Part shown: positions 26,498 to 35,630 of the stretch, one piece after another | Layout: each line of letters starts with the position of its first letter | Position numbering within the stretch: the first letter of the stretch is position 1 | DNA from: Abyssibacter sp036156195 | GTDB lineage: Bacteria > Pseudomonadota > Gammaproteobacteria > Nevskiales > OUC007 | Direction of reading: 5' to 3' | Length of the DNA: 64,000 nt | Assembly: GCA_036156195.1 (NCBI GenBank) | Contig: JAYZUZ010000003.1 | Location: 12,561 to 76,560 of the forward strand | Position numbers and translations under genes: made by a program | Notes under the pieces: model-generated | Databases searched by the model: none | Told to the model about the DNA's origin: nothing | What the model saw: only the letters and a program-made list of their open reading frames with translations

Positions 26498-26722
26498 CGT
26501 CAAATTATGCGGTTCGGGATGTGAGGAAAGTGCAAGGAACCGTTTGTCCGTATCCGTTGACCGGTCATGGAGCGAACCGGGGGCAATCTCGTAAGAGCTA
26601 CTATTGTTCGGTTGACCGCATTGCCGCTAACGTTGCGGCTTGGGGAAGGACTTCTGGGGACGCAAAGAAGTCCGGATTGTTTGGGGCTAAGGATTAGGCC
26701 ATCCATCAAAGGCCTGCATTTC
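26498..26722. promoter_or_regulatory. Divergent intergenic region with an 8-base inverted repeat
   Basis: 225 bases between the propeller sensor (minus) and the subtilase (plus). Bases 26648-26673 form a perfect inverted repeat GGACTTCT-N10-AGAAGTCC, about 50 bases before the protease start; it may be an operator or a leader hairpin. No confident -35/-10 pair was found. Confidence 0.4.
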
Positions 26723-28654
26723 ATGAATAAACCATTACTCGGAATCTGCGCCGCACTCGGTGCAGTGATCGGAGTTCAGATGCTTTCGCCTGCCGGGAGC
26801 ACCCTGCACGGCGCAAGCGCATCTGAATCCTCCGCTATCTACATCGTACAAGCCCGGTCGGCTTCATCGGCTGAAGCGGCCATCATGTCAATTGGTGGCG
26901 AGGTCGTAAATCAACTCGACGTAATTGATGCGACCGCGGCTTGGTTGTCCGCTGACCAGGCGGAGGCGCTGCGAGCTACAGGCCGCCTGCGGGTTTACCG
27001 CGACGCGCCGGTCAAGATCAGTGGCGAGGCACCCGATACGTACTATCCTAACTGGGTTGGGGCTTCGCGCCTCCACGCCATGGGCCTAGATGGATCGGGC
27101 GTCGGTATTGCCTTTGTTGACACAGGGCTATGGTCACCTGTTTTCAATGAGATGGATGTCCAGGATGGTGTGGACACCGTCGGTGTTGCCGCGCCGGCTG
27201 TCGGCATTCCGTTCTCAAAGAAGCAGGTGGATGACCTCAACGGTCATGGCACGCACATCACGTCCGTTGCCGCGGGTCGGCAGTGGTCGGAGTCCGGAGC
27301 GTACGAGAGCGTAGCGCCGGGTGCGTCGGTTTATGTCGTTCGTGCATTTGATGAGAACGGCGTCGGGACCTACCTCGATGTGATCGAGGGCATCCAGTGG
27401 GTGGTTGACCGTAGCGCTGAGCTGGGTATCCGCGTGCTGAATCTGTCCTTTAGTGCAGAGCCCCAGTCTTACTACTGGGATGATCCGCTGAACAAGGCAG
27501 TGATGGCCGCCTGGGAGGCTGGGATCGTCGTGATCACGTCTGCGGGTAACACGGGGCCTGAGCCGATGTCGGTTGGGGTGCCCGGCAACGTGCCGTACGT
27601 CGTGACAGTCGGCTCTGTAGATGACAACTACACGCCTGCAGATCAGAGCGATGATTTCCTGTCGACATTCTCGTCTGCCGGGCCGACGTACGAGCGCTTC
27701 ATCAAACCTGAAGTCGCGGCCCCCGGAGGCCATGTGCTCGCGCGCATGAACCCGAATGGCCAGATCGCGAAAGCTCATCGGGAATATCTGCATGAGAAGG
27801 GCACGTATTTCGCAATGTCCGGGACGTCCCAGGCTGCGGCCGTGGTGTCGGGTGTGGCTGCGCTGGTCCTGCAGGCCGAACCGACGCTGTCACCCGACGA
27901 TGTGAAATGCCGCTTGCTCAGCGCCGCCAAACCTGTGGTCGATGATCAGGGTCAGCCGATTTACTCGCTGTTTCAGCAGGGTGCGGGCCTGATTTTTGCG
28001 CCGGACGCCGTGTTCGGGCAGCAGGTGGGCTGCGCCAATGTGGGTCTGGATGTGACGGCGGACCTGTCCGGAGAAACGCACTACATCGGGCCTGCCGCTC
28101 AATTGCAGGACGGTACCTACGTCGTGCTTGATCGCAGTCGGCAATCTCATTCTTCTGATCCTGCCGCATTGTGGGATGGTCAGTACAGCCTGGCCCAGGG
28201 TTACACCTGGAGTGGCGGTGACGGCGGTACGACGACACCGGACGGTTACACCTGGAGTGGCGGCGACGGCGGCACGACCACGCCGGACGGCTACACCTGG
28301 AGTGGTGGTGATGGCGGCACGACGACGCCGGACGGCTACACCTGGAGTGGTGGCGACGGCGGAACAACTTCCGACGGCTACACCTGGAGTGGTGGTGACG
28401 GCGGTACGACCACGCCGGATGGCTACACCTGGAGTGGTGGTGATGGTGGTACGACGACACCGGACGGCTACACCTGGAGTGGCGGTGATGGCGGGACGAC
28501 CACGCCGGACGGCTACACCTGGAGTGGTGGCGACGGCGGGACGACGACCCCGGACGAGGCAATCTCGCCACAATCCATCGTTGAGTCGCTGCTGGCTCGG
28601 GAGCTGGGCATTGTCCAGTGGGTGGAGCCGGATACACCGCGTCAGTCCGACTAG
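26723..28654 (+). CDS. Secreted subtilisin-like serine protease (S8) with C-terminal repeats
   Basis: 643 residues from ATG 26723 (AAAGG site upstream). A signal peptide is followed by an inhibitor-like propeptide (IYIVQARSASSAEAAIMSIGG-like start) and the S8 domain. The catalytic triad is Asp133 (AFVDTG), His175 (NGHGTHI) and Ser369 (MSGTSQAAA), with the oxyanion asparagine in TSAGNTGPE. Residues about 493-611 are eight tandem copies of GYTWSGGDGGTTTPD, then a 32-residue tail. No autotransporter barrel or sorting tail is seen. The repeats probably lie outside the protease fold as a linker or binding stalk. Confidence 0.92.
   Translation: MNKPLLGICAALGAVIGVQMLSPAGSTLHGASASESSAIYIVQARSASSAEAAIMSIGGEVVNQLDVIDATAAWLSADQAEALRATGRLRVYRDAPVKISGEAPDTYYPNWVGASRLHAMGLDGSGVGIAFVDTGLWSPVFNEMDVQDGVDTVGVAAPAVGIPFSKKQVDDLNGHGTHITSVAAGRQWSESGAYESVAPGASVYVVRAFDENGVGTYLDVIEGIQWVVDRSAELGIRVLNLSFSAEPQSYYWDDPLNKAVMAAWEAGIVVITSAGNTGPEPMSVGVPGNVPYVVTVGSVDDNYTPADQSDDFLSTFSSAGPTYERFIKPEVAAPGGHVLARMNPNGQIAKAHREYLHEKGTYFAMSGTSQAAAVVSGVAALVLQAEPTLSPDDVKCRLLSAAKPVVDDQGQPIYSLFQQGAGLIFAPDAVFGQQVGCANVGLDVTADLSGETHYIGPAAQLQDGTYVVLDRSRQSHSSDPAALWDGQYSLAQGYTWSGGDGGTTTPDGYTWSGGDGGTTTPDGYTWSGGDGGTTTPDGYTWSGGDGGTTSDGYTWSGGDGGTTTPDGYTWSGGDGGTTTPDGYTWSGGDGGTTTPDGYTWSGGDGGTTTPDEAISPQSIVESLLARELGIVQWVEPDTPRQSD
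28199..28555 (+). repeat. Eight tandem 45-base repeats inside the protease gene
   Basis: Seven 45-base units and one 42-base unit (the fourth, ending TTSD) encode GYTWSGGDGGTTTPD. The core TACACCTGGAGTGG is invariant in all copies, while Gly, Asp, Thr and Pro codons differ at third positions between copies. The protein sequence is thus more conserved than the DNA. Confidence 0.97.
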
Positions 28655-28676
28655 TGTTTTGACTTGACCAGACATT

Positions 28677-28710
28677 CACGCCCGAACTCGTAGTCTTGAG
28701 TTCGGGCGTG
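28677..28710 (+). terminator. Terminator hairpin after the protease gene
   Basis: Perfect 13-base inverted repeat (CACGCCCGAACTC and its complement) with an 8-base loop, starting 23 bases after the protease stop. It is followed by TTCGCTTCT, a weak T-rich tail. Confidence 0.65.
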
Positions 28711-28769
28711 TTCGCTTCTACGGCCGGCAGGTGCCGTGGTTTCCAGGTTTGCGCCCAGGGGAGTTGGGG

Positions 28770-29594
28770 ATGGGCGATGGTCACCAGTGGATTGCATCGA
28801 TCTACGCCGGGGCGGGGAACTGGCCGCCTGATCAGTTTGCATGCGACCTGGCAGAAGATCTGAACCAGTATCTGGGCATGCGGGCCATGCGGTGGGTCTG
28901 TCATGGCGCGGATGCTGAACAGGGCGGTCAGACCGTTCTGGTCAACCAGTGGCCAGGTCAATGGCCGGACGAGGGCGTGATCCAGCGCATAGTGCAGTCT
29001 CCAGCGGATCGCCAGATTCATGAATTTCGGCTGCTGCAAAACGGCCATCCGTGCACTGCGAGTCGTGAACTGGACGGACTGTTGCTGCACGTGGCCAACG
29101 CGTGGTCGATCTGCAACCGTTACGCAAGCCTCTCCTCCTCGCCTGCCCAGCCGGAGCAGGATGTGGGACATGCAACCGTGTCGAGCGATGGTCGAGTCAT
29201 GGCGGCGACCGAATCCTTCGTGAACTGGGTCGCGCCACGATCAGACGGTGATGGCGGGCTGGATGCCCTGCCGTTTTCGATTAGGTGGTCACCACGTGTT
29301 GCTGCAGGCGGGATCGTCTGGCGGGGGCTTCATTTCCAGGTGCGTCGCTCCGAGGATGGTTACGAGCTGGCCGTCCGCCCTGCCCGTGAGGAAATGCCCG
29401 CGATTACCGAACGCGAATGGGCGGTTGTTCGCGAGCTGTGCGCTGGCAAGACCTACCGCCAGATCGGCGAGACGCTGCACATGGCGCCTACGACGGCGTC
29501 TTCACATACGTACAAGCTGATGGAGAAGCTGGGTTTGCGGCGCAAACACGAGTTGATCCAGTGGTGTCAGCGCCAGGCGGTGCATCTGGCCTGA
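28770..29594 (+). CDS. LuxR-family transcriptional regulator
   Basis: 274 residues from ATG 28770, which has an AGGGGAG site six bases upstream; an in-frame ATG at 28731 has none. The C-terminal 65 residues are a LuxR-type helix-turn-helix: ITEREWAVVRELCAGKTYRQIGETL, then TASSHTYKLMEKLGLRRKHELI. The N-terminal 200 residues have no family that I recognise; the gene is not preceded by a kinase, and no receiver aspartate pattern is seen. Ligand and targets unknown. Confidence 0.8.
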   Translation: MGDGHQWIASIYAGAGNWPPDQFACDLAEDLNQYLGMRAMRWVCHGADAEQGGQTVLVNQWPGQWPDEGVIQRIVQSPADRQIHEFRLLQNGHPCTASRELDGLLLHVANAWSICNRYASLSSSPAQPEQDVGHATVSSDGRVMAATESFVNWVAPRSDGDGGLDALPFSIRWSPRVAAGGIVWRGLHFQVRRSEDGYELAVRPAREEMPAITEREWAVVRELCAGKTYRQIGETLHMAPTTASSHTYKLMEKLGLRRKHELIQWCQRQAVHLA

Positions 29595-29663
29595 TCAAAG
29601 TTGTCAGCCAGTGCTCAGCGCGTCCTTCCATGCTCAGGGTTCCCCGATGACTGGAGAGTCCCC

Positions 29664-30152
29664 ATGCACCGATTCACGTTTTTGCTTCTGGCCGCCTGCG
29701 CTGCAACGTCCCTGATAGGGGTGGCAGAGGCTCAGGCTCCGCGGGAACAGGCTTTGCTTGATGCCGTCGATCGAGCCGAGTCCAAGCACGGTCGCCCGGA
29801 CACGCGGGAAGATCACCGCGCCGGGCGCGGCCACGGCCGACCACCCCATGACGCGCGAGGCCGGCCGGCGCATCGTCGTGGTCACTCGCATCGGCCGCAC
29901 CACCATCCCCGGCATCCGTCCCACGGTCATCACTACAACCCTGGACGACGCTGGATCAGCGAGTATGAGGCACGGCGCTTGGCTGCGAGTCACTACCACC
30001 TGGGGGTTCACAGTGCGCATCTGCATGACGGCCTGTGGACGTTGATCGGTTATCGACACGGGCATGGTTCGATACGGGTTGTACTCGACGCGTTCTCCGG
30101 GCAGGTTGTGGGTTACTTTCCGCTACATCCCCACCGAGGCTGGCGTTGGTAG
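29664..30152 (+). CDS. Histidine-rich periplasmic protein with a PepSY-like C-terminus
   Basis: 162 residues from ATG 29664 with a GGAG site. A signal peptide ends at AEAQAP. Residues about 50-90 are very rich in His and Arg (GHSHRPHHHPRHPSHGHHY), which suggests metal binding. The last 60 residues end RVVLDAFSGQVVGYFPL, resembling the end of PepSY domains. It precedes a second small periplasmic gene and a two-component pair, with overlapping ends, so it may be part of the sensing system. Function is inferred from composition and context only. Confidence 0.65.
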   Translation: MHRFTFLLLAACAATSLIGVAEAQAPREQALLDAVDRAESKHGRPDTREDHRAGRGHGRPPHDARGRPAHRRGHSHRPHHHPRHPSHGHHYNPGRRWISEYEARRLAASHYHLGVHSAHLHDGLWTLIGYRHGHGSIRVVLDAFSGQVVGYFPLHPHRGWRW

Positions 30153-30460
30153 CCATCACCGACCGTCGATTGTTGTTGATCATGCTGTTGCTGGTGTTAG
30201 GCATGGGATCATCCATCGCAGCCCCCGACAGAGGGGGGATGCTGTGGGTTGCAGACGCAGGCTGGAGTACCCAGGCGGTGTCCAGGGCCATGGCTGAAAT
30301 TCGCACCCGCCACGGTGGGTCCATGCTGCGCCAGCAGTCCAGCGGCGATACCTTGCTTGTACAGTGGAAGACGCGTTCGGGTGTCCGGGTCTTCGTCATC
30401 GAGCCCCAGACCGGCCGCTGGTATCCAGCGTCCAGACGCGATGCGCATCCTGGTCGTTGA
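30146..30460 (+). CDS. Small PepSY-like periplasmic protein (TTG start proposed)
   Basis: About 104 residues. The TTG at 30146 has a GAGG site and opens a good signal peptide (TDRRLLLIMLLLVLG, then SSIAAPD); an ATG at 30182 lies inside the hydrophobic core. The mature part (STQAVSRAMAEIRTRHGGSMLRQQ, then VFVIEPQTGRWYP) has the helix-strand pattern of a PepSY domain. It overlaps the stop of the His-rich gene by a few bases and the start of the response regulator by 20 bases. PepSY proteins often accompany PhoPQ-like systems. Confidence 0.6.
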   Translation: MVAITDRRLLLIMLLLVLGMGSSIAAPDRGGMLWVADAGWSTQAVSRAMAEIRTRHGGSMLRQQSSGDTLLVQWKTRSGVRVFVIEPQTGRWYPASRRDAHPGR

Positions 30461-31118
30461 CGACGAGCCGGCCTTGCGGCTGGGGCTTTGCGAGCAGTTG
30501 CAGGCGGCCGGGTTTGATGTGGAGTCTGCCGGTACGGCGGACGAGGCCGATACCTGGGTCCGCGCCGCAGCATTGGCGGCGGTTGTGCTGGACCTGGGGC
30601 TGCCGGATGGCGATGGGCTCGATCTGATTCGTCAGTGGCGGCATCGTGGCCTCCAATTGCCCGTGCTTGTGCTGTCTGCGCGAGGAACGCCGGATGAGCG
30701 GGCCGACGGGCTTGAGGCCGGGGCCAACGACTATCTGGGCAAGCCGTTTCATGGTCGTGAACTGCTGGCGCGGCTGCGGAGGCTCATTCAGGGCAGTGCC
30801 TCGTTGCATGAGCCGATCGCACTCGGCGCAGTCGGTGACGTGATGTTTGACCTGGTCGACGAATCGGTTCGGCGGGGTGATGCGCCTGTTCGACTGTCGC
30901 CCACGCTACGCAGGGTGCTCGGTGTGCTGGTCGCTGCGCGAGGCCGCGCGGTGAGCAAGGCGCATTTGATGGACCAGGTGCGAGATCTGGAAGCGGCAGC
31001 CTCCGATAACGCAGTGGAGCAGTGGGTTCGTCGCCTGCGACAACGCCTGGGTGCTGGAACCATCGTGACGCTGCCCGGGCAGGGTTACGCGGTGACGCTG
31101 TTTCGACCGGGGTCATGA
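30441..31118 (+). CDS. OmpR/PhoP-type response regulator
   Basis: 225 residues from ATG 30441 (MRILVVDDEP). Receiver domain with the acidic pair DDE, phosphoacceptor aspartate in VVLDLGLPDGDG and the lysine in LGKPFHG; then a winged-helix DNA-binding domain with LSPTLRRVLGVLVAARGRAVSK and DNAVEQWVRRLRQRLG. It overlaps the sensor kinase gene by four bases and follows two small periplasmic genes, so all four are probably one unit. Confidence 0.92.
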   Translation: MRILVVDDEPALRLGLCEQLQAAGFDVESAGTADEADTWVRAAALAAVVLDLGLPDGDGLDLIRQWRHRGLQLPVLVLSARGTPDERADGLEAGANDYLGKPFHGRELLARLRRLIQGSASLHEPIALGAVGDVMFDLVDESVRRGDAPVRLSPTLRRVLGVLVAARGRAVSKAHLMDQVRDLEAAASDNAVEQWVRRLRQRLGAGTIVTLPGQGYAVTLFRPGS

Positions 31119-32404
31119 AGCGGTCATTGCGATGGCAGCTTGGTCTGGCCGTGGCGGTCGGCGTGGGGTTGGTGCTGCTTCTGGCCGGTTTCTGGCTTGC
31201 TACACAGCTGCGTGCGGCAATGGAACAGGCTGCGCTGAGCCGCTTGCAGGCTACGGCTGAGCACTTGTCCGCTTTTTTGCCCTTCGAAGCCCCGGAGCAT
31301 TGGTCGAAGGGGGAGTACGCGCAGCCGTACTCAGGGCATTACTGGGAGTTGATTGCATGGCCTGCGGGGCAGCCTCATCGGGTGTATGCCCGATCCGCCT
31401 CGCTGACGGATTTCAGCCTGCAGGGACAGGACGCTGCCGGCCGTCCGCCGGTGATGGCGTCCGGGTTGATGCGGATGACTGGGCCATTGGAGCAATCGCT
31501 TATCACGGCGAGGGTTGCCCTGCCGGTAGGGCCTGAACCGGGGCGGTACATGATGCTCGTGGCTGCACCGGCCGAACCGCTGGAGATTCAAACGGCAACC
31601 GTGCTGGCCGCGTTGTGGCGGGGTGGGCTGATGATCTGGTTGCTTTGCGTGCTGACCTCAGCGCTGGCCATTGCCGCTGCAGCCCGGCCCATCCGGTTGC
31701 TGCAGCGCCAACTCACCGATCTCGACCAGGGCTTGCGGCAACGTCTGGACGCAGAGGTGCCGTTGGAGTTTCAGGGGCTGGTGCGTGGATTTAACGCTGT
31801 ACTGGAGCAGCATGACCGCACCGTGACCCGTCACCGGGATGCTGTGGCCCAGCTGGCGCATGAATTGAAGACGCCGCTTGCAAGCCTGCGGCAGGCCGCC
31901 GAGGCGGCGCCCACCGTGGCATCTGCCACGGTGATCGAGCGCGTCCAGCGTATGTTGCCGTCGATTGAGCAGGAAGTGGCACGGGCGAGGATTCACGGGC
32001 CGACGCCCGGTCTGCAACCTGTCTCACTCCTGGAGCAGGTTAACCGCGCCATCCAGGTGTGCCGTGTTGACCACGGCATTGTCCCTGGCGACATCGGTAT
32101 TGAGATTTCCCACGGTCTGCGCCTGCCCATCGAAGCGCGTGATCTGTATACGGTGGTGTGGAACCTGCTGGACAACGCCCTGCGTCACGGTGGCGCCCCT
32201 GTCCGCGTCATCGCCGTCGGGCTGGGCTTTGAGATTCATGACGCGGGCACGGCAAGCCAGCCGGCGTCCTCCAGCGGCCTGGGCCTCGGACTGGTCGAGA
32301 CCGTGCTGGAGACCTATGGCTGGCGCTACGAGGTCCGCAGCAGCGAGCTGGGCGGACGCTGTGTTCGGGTCAGCCCCCGGAGCGAGAACGCCCCGACCGC
32401 CTGA
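31115..32404 (+). CDS. Sensor histidine kinase (PhoQ/QseC-like)
   Basis: 429 residues from ATG 31115. Two membrane helices (about residues 10-28 and 165-187) flank a periplasmic sensor domain of about 135 residues. The cytoplasmic part has a HAMP-like linker, the H box AQLAHELKTPLASLRQ, the N box NLLDNALRHGG and the G box SSGLGLGLVETVLETYG. It is the partner of the response regulator directly upstream. The signal is unknown; the His-rich neighbour hints at a metal. Confidence 0.9.
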   Translation: MKRSLRWQLGLAVAVGVGLVLLLAGFWLATQLRAAMEQAALSRLQATAEHLSAFLPFEAPEHWSKGEYAQPYSGHYWELIAWPAGQPHRVYARSASLTDFSLQGQDAAGRPPVMASGLMRMTGPLEQSLITARVALPVGPEPGRYMMLVAAPAEPLEIQTATVLAALWRGGLMIWLLCVLTSALAIAAAARPIRLLQRQLTDLDQGLRQRLDAEVPLEFQGLVRGFNAVLEQHDRTVTRHRDAVAQLAHELKTPLASLRQAAEAAPTVASATVIERVQRMLPSIEQEVARARIHGPTPGLQPVSLLEQVNRAIQVCRVDHGIVPGDIGIEISHGLRLPIEARDLYTVVWNLLDNALRHGGAPVRVIAVGLGFEIHDAGTASQPASSSGLGLGLVETVLETYGWRYEVRSSELGGRCVRVSPRSENAPTA

Positions 32405-32437
32405 GGCGGCCGGGGCGGAGGGTCACACCAAGTGACG

Positions 32438-35400
32438 CTATGGCCGGCGGCGACGCCAGAGGCCGCCAGCGAGCATCATCAGCAGCCCAAGCGGCAGGAC
32501 TGCGCCGCCCGCGCCGGTACCCGTACCCGGGGTGGAGGGGCCGGGGGTGACCGGTGGCGTCGTCGCGTTGTCGAAGTTGAACAGCTGCACACCGCGGCCG
32601 AATGTGGCGGCGAAGAGTTTGCTGTCATCACCGGGCTGCAGCACCAGCTGGTTGATCGGCACGTTCGGCAGGTCGCCCAGTGGCGCCCACTCCGTGCCGT
32701 CCAGGTCACTGGAGATGAACACACCGATGTCGGTGCCCACGATCAGCTGCTCGCCCCGCTTGATGATGGCGGTGGTGACCACATCCGGCAGATTGCCCGA
32801 AATGTCGACAAAGCTTTCACCGGCATCGGTGGACTTGAACACATGGCCTGCACCGATGTGGGTGTTTTCGTCGAGGTACCCGCCTTCACCGAGCCACCGG
32901 GCCGTGGAGTAGCCGCCCAGTGCCGCATAGACCGTGTGCGGATCTTCGGGGTCAATCTCCAGGCCGTAGATGAAGCGGTTGGGCAGGCCCGCCGCCGTGG
33001 CGTGGTGCCAGCCATCCGACGTGCCAGCCTGCGGCGGCAGGTCGCCGCCCACATTGGTCGCAATGCCCGAATCAAACTGGGCGTTGCCGTCGAGCACGGA
33101 GCAGCTGCCGCAGTAGGCGACATAGGCCGCATCGCCCTCCAGGTCCAGCGAGCGGTGACGCGATTGGTACGCAATGCCGGTAAGCGGACTGACACCCAGG
33201 TCAAACACGTTGACCCAATTGGTCGCGGTGGTTGCGTCCGTTGTCTCTGCCACCATCGTGCCTGCGGCAATCATGTGGTCGGCATTCTGCGGGTCCATGA
33301 AGAACGGCCCGAGGAAGTGCGCCGTGCCCACTTCGGCTTCACCAGGATCAGCAAAGCTGAAGGTCTCGCCACCATCGTTCGTGCGGTTGATGGATAGCCC
33401 AGGCGTCTGCACGAACGCAGTTTGCGAGTCATCCGGGTCCACCGCAGTCCACATGCCGTCGCCAATGTAGATGCGGACCTGCCGGCGTGTATCGGGCTCG
33501 ATCTTGCCGGAGGCGTTGTCCTGCAGGCCGTAGTAGACCGTGCCGTCCTTGGCCACGCTAATGCCGTAGTTCATTAACGTGTAGAAGCCCTCATTGGCAC
33601 CGTCTTCCCAGCGTGCATTGCTGAAGGGCTGGGTGACCGGGTTGGCCGAGTACTGCTTGTAGACACCGCCGTCGCCACCCGCGAAGAGCCACACGCCGCC
33701 GTTGATCTCGTCGGGAATATAAAAGCCCACATGTTGATCGGGGTGGGTGGTCGTGCCGTTGATGATGCCGTCGTAGGTCGGGCAGATCGGTGTGCCGACG
33801 CCGCCCACATTGCCGATCAGGAACAGGCAGGTGTTGCCGGCGAAGTAGGTGCCAACCACGCCGAAGTCCAAGGGGTTGAGTTGCTGTGTGACGCCGTTAA
33901 TGGGCACAACGCCGGACGACTCGGTCTGCCAGATTTCCTCCAGCCCGAAGGTGAGACGGGTCGGCGCGCCGGTGAGCGGGTCGGTGGCGGTCGGGTCCGG
34001 GGCGATCCAGAGGTCGTACCAGGCCTGGATGCCCGGGCCAACGCCCAGTGCAGCCGCCGCGGCCAGCGACGAGCCCCCGACCAACCCGCTGGTGAGAATC
34101 TCAAGTTCATCGGCCAGCTGCGTCCAGCTTTCACCGAAGTTGGTGGATACATAAATGCCGTTAAGCGCCGTGCTGCTCAGCGCGCCGGTGTCCTCGACCA
34201 GTTCGCAGATAAACTGCGGGTCGCCGGCGGGCAGTTGTTCGCAGGGCAGGTCCGGTACTTCGATGCCGCCGCCAATCAGCGAGTCGATATAGGCCACGCC
34301 GCCATTGAGTAGCGCGGCATCCTGGACGATGGCATAAACGATGTTGTGGTCCTGGTCTTCACCGCTGGCGATCCCGAACTCCACGCGCCCGATTTTCTCG
34401 AACGGTGCAAAGCCGGCCGGGGCGCCACTGCCGTCATCAATGCGGGCAAAGCTGCCCGCCTCGCCGGTTTGCGACAGGTACAGCCCGTTGCCCGGCGACT
34501 GCGGTGTGCCGTCGGCATAAGGCAGGTTGCCCGAGCGATAGCCCACGGCGGCCAGCACCGGGCAGCCCGCTGCGTCACAGGTCTCTTCTGTGGCGCCGCC
34601 GGGGATCTTCACAACCACGTCGGTCACAACGTTTGCGAGCTGACAGGGGCCGGTGAAGTCCTCGTTGCCCGCGCACTCAGCGGACACCGGCAACGCGACA
34701 TTGGTGAACGTCGCGCCCGCGTCATCGGAGCGGAACAAGCCACCGTGGGTGCCGGCGTAGATGATGTTCGGGTTCGACGGGTCCACCGTGATGCGGGACC
34801 CCCCGACGCCATCGGGCAGGCCAACGGACTGCTGCCACGTCTCCCCCAGATCATCGGTATACAACGCGCCCAGGCCGACATAGGTATTGCCGCCCTGCAC
34901 ATGCTCGCCGGTGAGCACGATGAGCCGGCCACCCTGAGCGGTCGTCCAGGTCAGGGAGCTGTTGACCAGCGTCGGCAGGTTGTCGCCAATGGGGTACCAG
35001 GCATCGCCCAGCGTGCCGACATCGCCGTCCACGGCATCCGAAGCCCAGACACCGCCGGTGCCGACGGAGGCAAACAGGCGCATGGCTTCCGGGTCATAGG
35101 CAAAGTCATCGACGCGGCCGGCCACGACGGGAATGCCGTCGTTCGAGCCGTCGGGGAATTGCTCATCTGACACCTGCGGACCGATGCCGTACTCCTCCCA
35201 CTCGCCTTGGGCATTGGGCACCGCCTTTTGCTGCGCGAGCAGGGCGGTCTTTTGCTCGACTGCCTTGCGGAAGGCCTGACCGGGATGGCCGGAGGCCTGC
35301 AACTTGGCCTGGCTCCACTGGTCAATTTCGGTCAGCGATTCGGGCAGACGGCGATTGGCACAGGTCTGCTGGCCAAAGCGCTCATGCAGGCGTTTGGCCG

Positions 35401-35584
35401 CCGCATCACTGAGTCCGGGATTGAACTCCCGGGCAAAGGCGACGGGGTCGACCCAGTCGTAACCGGGTGGGCAGGCTTCTGCCCCGGCTGCGCTGTCTTC
35501 AGCGCCAAAAGGATGGAAGGCAGTCATGGAGACGACTGCCGCGATGGCTGCAGTGCAGCCCAGGCCAAGATAGGAAGCTCGCAT
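32438..35584 (-). CDS. Secreted Asp-box (sortilin-type) repeat protein with GlyGly-CTERM tail
   Basis: 1048 residues with a signal peptide. Many Asp-box (BNR) repeats are seen, such as YTDDLGETWQQ, RSDDAGATF, VSTNFGESWTQL, RTNDGGETFSF and KSTDAGESF, giving a multi-bladed propeller as in sortilin/Vps10 or glycosyl-hydrolase 74-like proteins. No sialidase arginine triad was identified. The end, a glycine motif (GTGAGG), a hydrophobic helix and RRRRP, is a GlyGly-CTERM tail, processed by rhombosortase and linked to type II secretion. Two inverted repeats lie upstream of the start. Confidence 0.88.
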   Translation of the reverse strand: MRASYLGLGCTAAIAAVVSMTAFHPFGAEDSAAGAEACPPGYDWVDPVAFAREFNPGLSDAAAKRLHERFGQQTCANRRLPESLTEIDQWSQAKLQASGHPGQAFRKAVEQKTALLAQQKAVPNAQGEWEEYGIGPQVSDEQFPDGSNDGIPVVAGRVDDFAYDPEAMRLFASVGTGGVWASDAVDGDVGTLGDAWYPIGDNLPTLVNSSLTWTTAQGGRLIVLTGEHVQGGNTYVGLGALYTDDLGETWQQSVGLPDGVGGSRITVDPSNPNIIYAGTHGGLFRSDDAGATFTNVALPVSAECAGNEDFTGPCQLANVVTDVVVKIPGGATEETCDAAGCPVLAAVGYRSGNLPYADGTPQSPGNGLYLSQTGEAGSFARIDDGSGAPAGFAPFEKIGRVEFGIASGEDQDHNIVYAIVQDAALLNGGVAYIDSLIGGGIEVPDLPCEQLPAGDPQFICELVEDTGALSSTALNGIYVSTNFGESWTQLADELEILTSGLVGGSSLAAAAALGVGPGIQAWYDLWIAPDPTATDPLTGAPTRLTFGLEEIWQTESSGVVPINGVTQQLNPLDFGVVGTYFAGNTCLFLIGNVGGVGTPICPTYDGIINGTTTHPDQHVGFYIPDEINGGVWLFAGGDGGVYKQYSANPVTQPFSNARWEDGANEGFYTLMNYGISVAKDGTVYYGLQDNASGKIEPDTRRQVRIYIGDGMWTAVDPDDSQTAFVQTPGLSINRTNDGGETFSFADPGEAEVGTAHFLGPFFMDPQNADHMIAAGTMVAETTDATTATNWVNVFDLGVSPLTGIAYQSRHRSLDLEGDAAYVAYCGSCSVLDGNAQFDSGIATNVGGDLPPQAGTSDGWHHATAAGLPNRFIYGLEIDPEDPHTVYAALGGYSTARWLGEGGYLDENTHIGAGHVFKSTDAGESFVDISGNLPDVVTTAIIKRGEQLIVGTDIGVFISSDLDGTEWAPLGDLPNVPINQLVLQPGDDSKLFAATFGRGVQLFNFDNATTPPVTPGPSTPGTGTGAGGAVLPLGLLMMLAGGLWRRRRP

Positions 35585-35602
35585 AAGTAGACTTGCGGTT
35601 GG

Positions 35603-35621
35603 ACGGCGCGTTGCGCGCCGT
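35603..35621. repeat. GC-rich hairpin just upstream of the GlyGly-CTERM gene
   Basis: Perfect inverted repeat ACGGCGCG-TTG-CGCGCCGT, 19 bases before the start codon of the minus-strand gene. It could be a leader hairpin that affects translation, or a terminator for the addA transcript upstream; the sequence alone does not decide. Confidence 0.5.
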
Positions 35622-35630
35622 GGGATCTGA

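Noticed and set aside
28199..28555. Tandem repeats as a CRISPR array
   Set aside because: Units are contiguous without spacers and lie in frame inside a protease gene.
27918..29171. Arg/His/Ser-rich minus-strand open frame across the protease repeats
   Set aside because: Its low-complexity repeats are the antisense of the GYTWSGGDGG units.
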